NCBI RefSeq assembly: GCF_002368415.1
Contig: NZ_AP018294.1
Span: 1 to 64,000 of the forward strand
Length of the DNA stretch: 64,000 nucleotides
Direction of reading: 5' to 3'
Source of the DNA: Calothrix sp. NIES-4105
GTDB lineage: Bacteria; Cyanobacteriota; Cyanobacteriia; Cyanobacteriales; Nostocaceae
Shown here in pieces: positions 8,354 through 16,300 of this stretch (its first letter is position 1; every line of letters begins with the position of its first letter). Under the pieces are notes generated by a model, which did no database searches, was not told the DNA's origin, and saw only the letters and a list, made by a program, of their open reading frames with translations. Both the position numbers and the translations under genes were made by a program.

Positions 8354-9802
8354 ATGGCGATGCCGCAATTAGAACATTTAAAAATTTTTCTTGCATCTCC
8401 TGGTGATGTTAGCCAGGAAAGAAAACATGTTTTTAAAGTTGTTGAGGAGTTAAATCGGACGGTAGCTTCAGATAAAGGTATCCATTTGGACGTAATTAGC
8501 TCCGAGAGTGCGCTCCCTGGATGTGGTAAAGATGGTCAAGCTATTATCAACGAGCAGATAGGCAAAATGTCTGATTACGTTTTGTTTATCGGGATTATGT
8601 GGAACCGTATTGGAACTCCAACAAAGCGCGCTATATCTGGAACAGTGGAAGAATATCGACGAGCCAAAAGAACTTTTGATAGGATTGGTCAACCTAACAT
8701 ATGGTTTTATTTTCGCTCAATGACTGAAGGGCTAAAAAAGAAAGACGAATTAGAGCAGCAAGAAAAAGTTAGGCGATTTAAAAATAGTTATAGTAAAAAT
8801 GGAATTGGATTATTTCGCGAGTATAAAAACCCTTCTGAATTCCGCGATAAGTTACGCGAACATATTACTATATGGCTAAATCAGCGTAGTAAAAAAAGAG
8901 CTAGAAAGAGTAGTGCCAGTTTAAAAACGGCTGCAAGCTCATCAACAAATAAAGCATCTGCCAGTAAATTAAAGTCTGATGAAAATTCTACCAAAGCAAG
9001 TGCAACTTTGTCTAATGTAACAACGGAAAAGCAGATATCGACTAGTAAAAATAAAAGTAAATCGACTACTAATACAAAGCCTAAAATAAGTAAAAGTATA
9101 AGTGATTCTGGTGCCTGGGTTTTACTTAATGACTATTTATTTGAAACCGAATCAGTCGATAAGAATGCCAATCACAATCTTATACTTAATATTCCGGTTG
9201 TAGATGCAGAACAGGAAGCTAATTTACGCAAGCTGCAACCAATTAGCCAATACTATAGCAAAAAACAAATTAGCTATGCTTACCAAAATAATGCATCTAT
9301 AGTGCAGGTAGAAAGTATCGAGACTAAATCTATAAAAGGTAAAACTTCGTATATAGTTACGCTTAAGCCAATACCACAATCGCATGGTTATAATATAGTT
9401 AACTATTATGGGTATAGTTACGAGGATACTGCCAAATTAAAAATTCGTTTTTTGTTATTAAATGAAGTTCCTAAAAGCCAAGAGAAAAGTAATCAATCAA
9501 CACTAAATTATATTATACGAGGAAATGAATACCTAGTAAAATCGAAAGGATATGTTATCACTGATGTATGGAAAAAATGGATTAATGAACAGCAAATGTT
9601 TTTAATAAATGCACGTTTGGCAGCAGTATACTTTTTAAAAGTTAATAATATAGTTGAAGATATCTTGGATTTAAAAATCAGCTTTACCAGTAAAAATGTT
9701 GTAACCGTCAACTTTCGCGCTCATCTCAAGCAGTTATACTATAATCAAGAAGATAGCCTAGTAGAAATAAAAGGTAAATGTACTTTGGATTCTGAAAATT
9801 AA
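8354..9802 (+). CDS. DUF4062 (TIR-like) protein with novel C-terminal domain
   Basis: Residues about 8-175 form a DUF4062 domain, recognised by LKIFLASPGDVSQERK, an INEQIGKMSDYVLFIGIMWN strand-helix, RIGTPT and SGTVEEYRRA. DUF4062 has a TIR/nucleoside-hydrolase-like fold, and the Glu in GTVEE sits where TIR NADases carry their catalytic Glu. A Ser/Lys/Thr-rich linker (about 176-250) leads to a C-terminal domain (about 251-482) that I do not recognise. The gene converges with the TM-Macro gene at 9851-10708 with 48 bp between the stops. Together they resemble a Thoeris type II arrangement of signal maker and Macro effector; that role is inference. A start at the second Met (8360) is equally possible. 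Confidence 0.75.
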   Translation: MAMPQLEHLKIFLASPGDVSQERKHVFKVVEELNRTVASDKGIHLDVISSESALPGCGKDGQAIINEQIGKMSDYVLFIGIMWNRIGTPTKRAISGTVEEYRRAKRTFDRIGQPNIWFYFRSMTEGLKKKDELEQQEKVRRFKNSYSKNGIGLFREYKNPSEFRDKLREHITIWLNQRSKKRARKSSASLKTAASSSTNKASASKLKSDENSTKASATLSNVTTEKQISTSKNKSKSTTNTKPKISKSISDSGAWVLLNDYLFETESVDKNANHNLILNIPVVDAEQEANLRKLQPISQYYSKKQISYAYQNNASIVQVESIETKSIKGKTSYIVTLKPIPQSHGYNIVNYYGYSYEDTAKLKIRFLLLNEVPKSQEKSNQSTLNYIIRGNEYLVKSKGYVITDVWKKWINEQQMFLINARLAAVYFLKVNNIVEDILDLKISFTSKNVVTVNFRAHLKQLYYNQEDSLVEIKGKCTLDSEN

Positions 9803-9850
9803 AATTAGGTTCTAAATAAATGCTCAATAAGTTAAATTGAGTATCACTGT

Positions 9851-10708
9851 TTAAAAACAGGCAGATTTTAAAAATTCTTCTAGCTCGTATAAATCTATAG
9901 AATCTATATCTTTTGGATAAACCATTACAGTTAGTTTTCTGGTGACGTATTTTTCTTTAGATGCAACTACAAATGAAGTTATAATTAGTTTAGCTAGCGC
10001 CATTCTTGGTAAGCCAGTGCGCGCTAAGTCAGAACCAATGATTGGAATGGCTACATTCATACTATGACCTTTGAGGCGAACTTCTTGCCAAAGGTTACTT
10101 AGCGAACGCAAGATGTAATCAGAGTTTGATTCTACGGTTAAATCATTGTTCATATACCCGTAAGCAGTTAAAAAATAACGCTTATCATGCGTGCCTAGCG
10201 TTATAGTTGTACCAATAGGATATCGCCAATTTTTACCTCTCGTTTTATTTTGTTCTTCACGGCGCAGTTGGTTTAATGGTTGAAGGGCTGCTTCAATTTC
10301 TGCATCGAGTTGTGCAAAGTTACTCTCGTAAACTCGTGCTAGAAATTGTCCTTGAACGCTAGAAGGCTTGATTATTTCTCCTAATTCTGTGTCAAAAACA
10401 TCATTGACGCCTATTACGATGTGACCTTTTTCATCAAATATATCTCCTACTTTGATTTCGATTGCGGAATCTGGAGAAGATAATTTACTAGAAAAAGTCC
10501 GACGAGGAAACCGCTGAATAATAGCAAGTATTAAAGACAGAATTACTAGTCCAAAATAACCTTTCCATCCCCAATTTAGTATTTCTGGTAAAAAGAGCGC
10601 TGCCGGTTTAACTAGCACTCCGAAAAGACCAAAGTAGCTAAAAAATGAAGTTACAATTCGTTTAATGCCGACTTTGGTAAATAATTCCAGGTAGATATTA
10701 ATTGCCAT
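9851..10708 (-). CDS. Two-TM plus ThsA-type Macro domain protein
   Basis: This 285-residue protein has two hydrophobic helices (about 14-36 and 47-66), then a Macro domain of the ThsA/DUF6430 type: VGDIFDEKGHIVIGVNDVFD, SVQGQFLARVY, GKNWRYPIGTT, YFLTAYGYMN and IPIIGSDLARTGLPR. In Thoeris type II, a TM-Macro ThsA binds an ADP-ribose-derived signal made by a TIR protein and disrupts the membrane. The length and domain order here match that class. No classical TIR ThsB is adjacent; the convergent DUF4062 protein is the only candidate signal producer. Whether it belongs to a true Thoeris system is inferred. Confidence 0.8.
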   Translation of the reverse strand: MAINIYLELFTKVGIKRIVTSFFSYFGLFGVLVKPAALFLPEILNWGWKGYFGLVILSLILAIIQRFPRRTFSSKLSSPDSAIEIKVGDIFDEKGHIVIGVNDVFDTELGEIIKPSSVQGQFLARVYESNFAQLDAEIEAALQPLNQLRREEQNKTRGKNWRYPIGTTITLGTHDKRYFLTAYGYMNNDLTVESNSDYILRSLSNLWQEVRLKGHSMNVAIPIIGSDLARTGLPRMALAKLIITSFVVASKEKYVTRKLTVMVYPKDIDSIDLYELEEFLKSACF

Positions 10709-10880
10709 CGTTATTTCTAGAATAAAAACACTAGTTGGTGAAAATCTACTCTTTCACTTGCTTTCGATGCAAGTTGACCACTGTTACTAACTTCTACGCG
10801 GAGAATCATTCCGTCTAAAAAAGGGCGAGTACGAGTTGGCTATACTATCATACTTTCCTCCTATCACCTTAATAACTGTA

Positions 10881-11186
10881 CTAATTGTCTTCTCTCCATT
10901 CAGAGGCGATTTTATCTAATCTATCATTAGCATCCTTTGCAAATTTGAGGCAATACGCACTCGAAACAGCACCACCGGTTGCCGCAATTGCTCCTTGTGT
11001 GATAGTACCAGATAGTAGAAGTATGGCGCCTCCTAAAGTAATTATGCTACAAGCCGCAGTTGTGTACCAAGCCAAGTTGAAACTTCGTCGAGCTTGGCGC
11101 AAGCGTTCTTCTGCAATACTTATTTCAATTTTGTGGTATGGGTTCCTATGTGGCTCTGGAACTCTTGGTAACGATGAGTTATTCAT
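10881..11186 (-). CDS. TRADD-N-associated two-TM membrane protein
   Basis: The 101-residue protein contains ERLRQARRSFNLAW at residues 27-40, two membrane helices (about 37-59 and 63-82) and then CLKFAKDANDRLDKI. This pattern matches the cyanobacterial TRADD-N-associated transmembrane domain described in bacterial apoptosis-like and immunity systems. Here it stands alone without a fused sensor. It lies in the same strand as the TM-Macro gene, about 170 bp upstream of it, so it may be a second membrane effector of the same island. Separate promoters cannot be excluded. Confidence 0.7.
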   Translation of the reverse strand: MNNSSLPRVPEPHRNPYHKIEISIAEERLRQARRSFNLAWYTTAACSIITLGGAILLLSGTITQGAIAATGGAVSSAYCLKFAKDANDRLDKIASEWREDN

Positions 11187-11219
11187 ATTATGGTTGTGGA
11201 TGATTAACAGTTTGAATAC

Positions 11220-11879
11220 TTAATTACTTGTGCGTTTATTATTTATTTGCTTGATTGCATGACTATCACATAAATCTTGCCATTTAATCATCAATTTAGC
11301 CCAAAACATTTCTAGCAAGCGATAAGTAGTTTTTAGTTGAAAAATCAGAGAGTTACATCCAGAGTTTGTCCACTGTTTCTGTAACTCTTCAAGGTCACTG
11401 CACCATTCTTCGGGTAGTTTTTGAGCTAACCATGCAGGCAATTTTGAGTGACGTTTAGATTGTTTATTATCGCTGAACAAAAACTGAATTGCTTCATCAA
11501 ATTCAGCGTTTGCGACACATAGCTTTTGTTTGGAGTCTTGCACATTTTTTATTGCTTTTTCTATGTCATGCTTTTCTTGTAGTAGATTGTCATTATTGCT
11601 ACCATTCTTGAACATATCGTCAATTTCAATTTGAAGTTTGATAGCTTTATATTTAGTCTCTATTTTTTTGATTACTCTATTCATTTCCTCATTTTTACTA
11701 TCCACAAACTGTTTCATAAATTCTTGAAGTTTGTGTCTGCGAAAAAATAAAACTGAAAATGAGATAATTACTGTTGATACCGATAAAAGTAAAAGTATTA
11801 CAAGCGCGGGCATTAACAATACCTGCAAAATTAATGGCAGTTTTGGTATAAGTTTTATCCAATTGTTCAATTTTTTCAT
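11220..11879 (-). CDS. Membrane-anchored coiled-coil protein paired with PadR
   Basis: The preferred start is the ATG at 11879 (AAGGA 9 bases upstream), giving 219 residues; an in-frame start inside the padR gene is less likely. Residues about 14-46 are one long or two closely packed membrane segments, followed by a coiled coil to about 140. The C-terminus (LPAWLAQKLPEEWCSDLEEL, then LLEMFWAKLMIKWQDL) resembles proteins that commonly follow PadR genes in cyanobacteria. The ATG is 11 bp from the padR stop, so the two are an operon. Function unknown. Confidence 0.65.
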   Translation of the reverse strand: MKKLNNWIKLIPKLPLILQVLLMPALVILLLLSVSTVIISFSVLFFRRHKLQEFMKQFVDSKNEEMNRVIKKIETKYKAIKLQIEIDDMFKNGSNNDNLLQEKHDIEKAIKNVQDSKQKLCVANAEFDEAIQFLFSDNKQSKRHSKLPAWLAQKLPEEWCSDLEELQKQWTNSGCNSLIFQLKTTYRLLEMFWAKLMIKWQDLCDSHAIKQINNKRTSN

Positions 11880-11890
11880 TTCTAATCCTT

Positions 11891-12277
11891 CTATACTCCA
11901 AATAAACTGAAAGCTAATCGGAAGAAACCCAATCGTTCGATTAATGCGGGTTTCCAAAGCGCAAGATGGGCACGATATTCTTGGGTGTCTCGAAGCACTT
12001 GTTCTCCCAACCCCGTCACCTTGTAATATTTGCGTCTGGCGCCACCTGATTCGGGGTCGGTTTCTTCACCCCAACGTGCTTTGACCAAACCCTTTTTCTC
12101 CAAGCGGTGGAGGGTAGGGTACAAGCTACCAAAGCCAATTTCACGCTTGGCTTTGCTTGCGTCGTTGATGGCGTTCATGATTTGTAACCCGTATAGTTCC
12201 TTACCACACAACACTGTGAGCAAGTCTTCCTCCAGGGCTGACAGGGTAATTAATTCATCATCGGTTTTTCTGGTCAT
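11891..12277 (-). CDS. PadR-family transcriptional regulator
   Basis: The 128-residue protein has the standard PadR winged helix: LYGLQIMNAINDA, then GSLYPTLHRLEKKGLVKARW, and RRKYYKVTGLGEQVL as the wing and start of the dimer helix. PadR proteins repress membrane or transport genes and respond to ligands. It is the first gene of an operon with the coiled-coil membrane protein. A near-perfect palindrome lies 36 bp upstream of its start and probably is its own operator. Confidence 0.85.
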   Translation of the reverse strand: MTRKTDDELITLSALEEDLLTVLCGKELYGLQIMNAINDASKAKREIGFGSLYPTLHRLEKKGLVKARWGEETDPESGGARRKYYKVTGLGEQVLRDTQEYRAHLALWKPALIERLGFFRLAFSLFGV

Positions 12278-12304
12278 GATTATTTTGGCAAATATGATGA
12301 TGTT

Positions 12305-12340
12305 GACTATCTAAATGTATTATACATTTTTGATATAGTC
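12305..12340. promoter_or_regulatory. Candidate PadR operator (nested palindrome)
   Basis: AAATGTAT (12313-12320), one T, ATACATTT (12322-12329) is a perfect 8+8 inverted repeat containing the ATGT/ACAT halves known for PadR boxes. It is nested inside GACTAT (12305-12310) and ATAGTC (12335-12340). It lies just upstream of the padR start on the minus strand. Binding by this PadR is inferred. Confidence 0.55.
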
Positions 12341-12527
12341 ATCGTCAAGATTATTTTTGTATTATTAGCTACTAATAATACGTATTTGAGGAAGATTTCC
12401 CAATAAGATACAAGCGTGAAGGGTGCGGGTTGTGGATATAAAAACCAGAGAAGTGTGTTAAGACGGATATAGAGTCAAGCTATTACCTACACCCAGAACT
12501 GAGCGTAGCTATATGTAAGGAGAATTT

Positions 12528-13766
12528 ATGACACGCACGGATGGTGGCAGAAGTACTAGAAAGCGTTCTCTACCTAAAAATACTTCTAGAGATAAAAATT
12601 CTGCTGCCAAGAAAAAAGCTTCATCTCAGATAGGCGCCAGTCCTTTATCGGTAGTTGATTCCACAGAAGCTAAGGAAGTTGATTTTTCTGTACAGTCTAT
12701 AAAGCAGTCCGATTTACCAAGAGACGATCTGCAAAAAACCAACTCAGAAGAAAAAGCAGCTGTAGTGGTATTAAGTGTGCCATCCGATAATAAAGAAGCG
12801 GACACCACGTTCGGTATGGCGCCATCTAACGAACAAGACCCGGAAAGTTATAAAGCGCCATCTAACAATAAAGAAAATTATCGTGCGACTACCGAGTATT
12901 CTTTTGAGTTGAATAAAGAAAATTCTCCAAGTGTAATGGCGCCGCTCAACAAGATTGTTTTACCCAGTAGCCAGCCACGACGGTACTTTGATAAAGATAA
13001 AATGGACTCTTTAACTTTATCGGTACGCAGTTCAGGTGTTCTGCAACCAGTATTGGTACGTCCTTTACCAGATGGTAACTACGAGTTGGTTGCTGGGGAA
13101 CGAAGGTTAAAAGCGGCATCAAATGTTGGTTTAAGCGAAATACCTGTTAATGTTTTAGCGATGTCTGACAGTGAAGCAGCGCAGTATGCCTTAACAGAAA
13201 ACTTGTTGCGTGAGGATTTGAATCCACTCGATGAGGCAGAAGCAATCTTGCAATTGTTAACGCTGCGGTTGGAATGCTCTCTCGATAAAGTCGCTTTGCT
13301 TCTTTACAGGATGGATAATTCTTTGAGGAAAAAAAGTACCGGAAACATTTTGAGTAGCAAGGAAGCATTCATTGTTGAGCAGGTGTTTAGCGAGTTGGGA
13401 AAAATCACCTGGCAATCGTTTATCCGCACGCGACTACCGTTATTAAATTTACAAGAAGATGTTTTGGAAGTACTGCGCGCGGGACGTATTGAATACACAA
13501 AAGCATTAGAAATTGCCAAAGTAAAATCGGATGACGATAGGGCTGAATTGTTGGATAATGCTATCGAGTACGATTTGAGTTTAAAAGAAATTCGTGCCGA
13601 AGTTAAAAAATATAATCCCGCTCCTCAAAAAGCTGAATTACAAACCCGCATGGAGAATGCCTACAATAACTTCAAAAAAAGCAAGGCGTGGGATAATCCT
13701 GAACTACGCGACAAGTTGGCACCTCTCTTATCCCAGATGGAAGTAATACTGGGTATCGAGAGTTAA
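12528..13766 (+). CDS. parB: ParB/Spo0J-family partition protein
   Basis: The 412-residue protein has a long low-complexity N-terminus (about 1-140) and then the ParB N-domain: IVLPSSQPRRYFDKDKMDSL, SGVLQPVLVRPL, LVAGERRLKAA (the CTP-binding GERR box) and TENLLREDLNPLDEAEAI. A helical DNA-binding region follows. ParB loads on parS sites and works with a ParA ATPase to segregate the plasmid. No parA is adjacent; the nearest is at 15443-16300 on the other strand and has its own small RHH partner. TAAGGAG lies before the ATG. The repeat at 13769-13908 begins just after the stop and may be its site. Confidence 0.85.
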   Translation: MTRTDGGRSTRKRSLPKNTSRDKNSAAKKKASSQIGASPLSVVDSTEAKEVDFSVQSIKQSDLPRDDLQKTNSEEKAAVVVLSVPSDNKEADTTFGMAPSNEQDPESYKAPSNNKENYRATTEYSFELNKENSPSVMAPLNKIVLPSSQPRRYFDKDKMDSLTLSVRSSGVLQPVLVRPLPDGNYELVAGERRLKAASNVGLSEIPVNVLAMSDSEAAQYALTENLLREDLNPLDEAEAILQLLTLRLECSLDKVALLLYRMDNSLRKKSTGNILSSKEAFIVEQVFSELGKITWQSFIRTRLPLLNLQEDVLEVLRAGRIEYTKALEIAKVKSDDDRAELLDNAIEYDLSLKEIRAEVKKYNPAPQKAELQTRMENAYNNFKKSKAWDNPELRDKLAPLLSQMEVILGIES

Positions 13767-13768
13767 CG

Positions 13769-13908
13769 AACAAGTCCTTTGTCGCAAGTCGCAAGTAAGA
13801 GATTCGAGTTGCGACGATGTCTTGGGGTCGAAGGGCGGAGTTATCCGCAGGAAAATCAAGAGAAGCAAAACACACTTGCGACCTGCGACCTGCGACAAAG
13901 GACTTGTT
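13769..13908. repeat. Long inverted repeat with heptad tandem units
   Basis: AACAAGTCCTTTGTCGCA (13769-13786) is exactly repeated inverted at 13891-13908. Inside each arm are tandem 7-bp GTCGCA(A/G) units: two in the left arm and three in the right. The arm resembles the repeat upstream of the stb-like operon (ACAAGTCCTTTGTCGCAAGT against GGAAGTCTTTTGTCGGAAGT, 16 of 20 bases the same). Heptanucleotide repeats (STRR) are common in heterocystous cyanobacteria. The position right after parB also makes a centromere site possible, and the right arm is followed by six Ts. Confidence 0.6.
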
Positions 13909-13910
13909 TT

Positions 13911-14456
13911 TTAATGGTGTGGTTGGTCAAGATGAAATTTTTGGGGATTTTTCAAAATAAATACATCGTTTTCTTTGACTAAATCACCCGTACATAGCAC
14001 TGGTAAACGTTCGGTATATGCTTTTATGGCGAGAATATATTCATGGTCAATTAGTGTGGTATTGACTGGACGTAATTTGTCAACAACTACGCCAAATAAT
14101 GTAACATCACCGCTTATCGTACCACCATTGGGAGACGTAATTTGTGTTACTAATCCTTGAATAGTGATGTTGGGATAATTGGTAATAAGTTCACCAACAA
14201 TTTCTAATTGTGAGCGATTTTCAACAGTCGCTAGGATTTCTATTGCTTCACATATACGGGAAATATAGTCTCCCAAATCTTGACTATTAGGCAATAAGAT
14301 TTCAAATTCGCCTCGTTGCGCTTCTTGTTTTAACCAAATTGTGGCATTATCTAAAAAAGGACGGTCAAGGCGCCATCCGTGGGATTGCAAGTAATTTCTT
14401 AATTGTTCTAATTCAATATTTTTGAAAATCTCCGCATCCCGAACAATAACTTTCAT
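13911..14456 (-). CDS. Hypothetical partner of the DUF4365 protein
   Basis: The 181-residue product starts MKVIVRDAEIFKNIELEQLR and continues with a GW-R-PFLDNATIWL motif and a beta-rich C-terminal half (TISGDVTLFGVVVDKL, then YILAIKAYTERLPVLCTGDL). I recognise it as a conserved cyanobacterial protein that sits next to DUF4365 genes, but no function is known to me. Its start overlaps the DUF4365 stop by 4 bp, so the pair is translated together. Confidence 0.6.
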   Translation of the reverse strand: MKVIVRDAEIFKNIELEQLRNYLQSHGWRLDRPFLDNATIWLKQEAQRGEFEILLPNSQDLGDYISRICEAIEILATVENRSQLEIVGELITNYPNITIQGLVTQITSPNGGTISGDVTLFGVVVDKLRPVNTTLIDHEYILAIKAYTERLPVLCTGDLVKENDVFILKNPQKFHLDQPHH

Positions 14457-14950
14457 GGCTTACCTCCAGTACTAATATCCAACATGATTGATTGGAGAAC
14501 GGGAACTGTAAATTGATTGGTTATAGGTATCGTTACAGTAACATTTGTAGTGTTTGTTGTTGGCGCCATTCCTCGTAGAGATACCCAATACCCACACTGT
14601 CTTAAACATATTTCCTCAAAGGATTGTTGTAACCAGTCAGTAGGGTTGTCGGGAATTATCACCACAACTAATATTCTTGGCGAAGAATAACCATCTAATA
14701 TCAAGTCATTATAATTTTTTAGTTTGAGCGGGTAACGGATGGCACTGTCATCGAGAACATCCCTCGATGTTGATTTTAACTGTAATTCTAATCTCGGCGC
14801 CCGAACTATTCCCTCCGTACCCTTGGAAGCAATTCCCCAATCTACGCTGTCATTATCTACAAATGGTTTATAGAGTGAGTACCCCGCCGCACTAGCCAAT
14901 GCTTGAATATAGGCATTACTGAATTGTTCTTTCTGTTGGTTGATGTCCAC
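14453..14950 (-). CDS. DUF4365 domain protein (restriction-endonuclease-like fold)
   Basis: The 165-residue protein begins with INQQKEQFSNAYIQALASAA, then VDNDSVDWGI and LELQLKSTSRDVL, which fits the D...E-x-Q-x-K core of the PD-(D/E)XK fold found in DUF4365. WVSLRGM is a further conserved element. Such domains occur in nucleases of defence and mobile elements. It is the first gene of a two-gene cassette whose second gene overlaps by 4 bp. Nuclease activity and a defence role are inferred from the fold only. Confidence 0.7.
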   Translation of the reverse strand: MDINQQKEQFSNAYIQALASAAGYSLYKPFVDNDSVDWGIASKGTEGIVRAPRLELQLKSTSRDVLDDSAIRYPLKLKNYNDLILDGYSSPRILVVVIIPDNPTDWLQQSFEEICLRQCGYWVSLRGMAPTTNTTNVTVTIPITNQFTVPVLQSIMLDISTGGKP

Positions 14951-14956
14951 GTGTTG

Positions 14957-15376
14957 CTATTTTTTACGGGTAGTTAAATTATTGAGTTTGGTTAAGCTGG
15001 AGCGTATATTACCCGCTTCTTTCCGGCTTTTCAACCGCTTTTTAGCTTCTTTTACAACTTGCCGCATTGTCGAGTCTTTATCTTTACAAGTGACATAAAA
15101 TGCCTCAAGCAGTGTTTCGATGGTAATTTTCTCGCGGTTACACAATTCGTCAAGTTCGTCTTTGATGGGAGTCTCCAACCGCACGGGTATACGCGCGGCA
15201 ATTTCTGGAAAGCTTGCCAGTAATTCTTCCAACCGCTTAAGTTCCGATACTTCTCCGGGTTGTTCAACCTGTGATGTTGTTATATTGGTGACGGGTGTAG
15301 GGTCTTGTAATATATCAGCGCGCGGTTCAACAGTCGGTTGTGCGTTGCGATTACGGATATCATCTAATATGCTCAT
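14957..15376 (-). CDS. RHH-like small partition protein, partner of ParA
   Basis: The 139-residue product has a disordered N-terminus and then IPVRLETPIKDELDELCNRE followed by a helix (TIETLLEAFYVTCK), the strand-helix-helix layout of ribbon-helix-helix proteins. The tail is Lys-rich. It follows the ParA gene on the same strand by about 66 bp, the order of parA-parG type Ib partition operons. It would bind the centromere and stimulate ParA. The inverted repeat at 15430-15452 lies between the two genes' coding parts and could be a binding site. Confidence 0.6.
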   Translation of the reverse strand: MSILDDIRNRNAQPTVEPRADILQDPTPVTNITTSQVEQPGEVSELKRLEELLASFPEIAARIPVRLETPIKDELDELCNREKITIETLLEAFYVTCKDKDSTMRQVVKEAKKRLKSRKEAGNIRSSLTKLNNLTTRKK

Positions 15377-15429
15377 GGCGCCTCTATTAGTACAAGTGTA
15401 AATTTATGACATTTAGCAGGGCAACAATC

Positions 15430-15452
15430 AATTGTGTATTGACTACACAATT
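15430..15452. promoter_or_regulatory. Inverted repeat at the 3' end of parA
   Basis: AATTGTGTA (15430-15438), five bases, TACACAATT (15444-15452). The arms are perfect and overlap the parA stop codon. The same AATTGT core recurs inside parA, in a CAATTGTACAATTG palindrome near 16018-16032, and upstream of parA near 16350-16380. A repeated centromere or operator site is possible. Confidence 0.4.
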
Positions 15453-16300
15453 TCTGTTGGGATTAATTTCGCATACTGTTCTCTTAGTGCTGGTTTAAGT
15501 TTTTGTGCCAGTACTTGAATAGAATATTCCAATCCTGGTTGTCCTAAATCGCTTGGTGATACTCGTTGGTTAATGGCATTTTTATAGACATCGGATTCAA
15601 GTAAGTGGGGTAGCATCAAGTCAGACCCAACGATTTCCTCCATCGCTTCGATGCTAGTTTTGGTTGCTTTGGTGGGATGAATACCCGTCCACTTTGCACG
15701 AAAAGGCACTACTCCCAGCAACTCACCATAGGGTAAAGCTGACTGAAATTCCTTTACCAGGTCGAGGGTACGGATGAGAGATTGCACTCCCTTGACGTTA
15801 GCTTCTGCTGGTATTACCCATTTGTCGCCGGCGCCGAGAGACGTTTGTGCAAGGTGGCTCCTTTCTGGTGGAGGGTCTACTATTATTACGCCAAAGTTAC
15901 TAGCGATTGGTTGTAAGCGATTCCTCAGTATAAACAAGCTAATCCCACTGCTGGCAAGCTTGTAATTAGCCTGTTCGAGTCCATCATCCGAGGGTATCAA
16001 AAACAAGTTAGAGTTATCAATTGTACAATTGTCCAATTGTACATTCGGTACTGGTGCAATAGCATCTACAATGTGTGTCTTATCTTCACTTTGGGTAACT
16101 ACCTCCAGCAGTGTTGGGGTGTTTGGTTGAACATGAACACCAAGAAAACTCGTGAGTGATGATTGAGGGTCAGCATCGATAAATAATACAGGGATACCAC
16201 AACGTCCGAGATACCGACCAAGCATGAGAGCAACGGTAGACTTTCCCTGTCCCCCCGCTAGTCCCAATGTTACAAGTGTGGGAGTGTGCGATTGTTGCAT
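15443..16300 (-). CDS. parA: ParA-family ATPase lacking the signature lysine
   Basis: The 285-residue protein has a Walker A-like LAGGQGKSTVA (about residues 14-24), FIDADPQSSL (the A' motif) and VIIVDPPPE (Walker B region). The first Lys of the usual KGGxGK(T/S) is Ala here, which is unusual for ParA/MinD ATPases, where that Lys contacts ATP across the dimer. The remaining P-loop Lys is intact. With the downstream RHH protein it forms a compact partition operon. The upstream region (16301-16614) has a repeated CTAATATACATTAG-like motif that may be its operator. Confidence 0.8.
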   Translation of the reverse strand: MQQSHTPTLVTLGLAGGQGKSTVALMLGRYLGRCGIPVLFIDADPQSSLTSFLGVHVQPNTPTLLEVVTQSEDKTHIVDAIAPVPNVQLDNCTIDNSNLFLIPSDDGLEQANYKLASSGISLFILRNRLQPIASNFGVIIVDPPPERSHLAQTSLGAGDKWVIPAEANVKGVQSLIRTLDLVKEFQSALPYGELLGVVPFRAKWTGIHPTKATKTSIEAMEEIVGSDLMLPHLLESDVYKNAINQRVSPSDLGQPGLEYSIQVLAQKLKPALREQYAKLIPTEIV

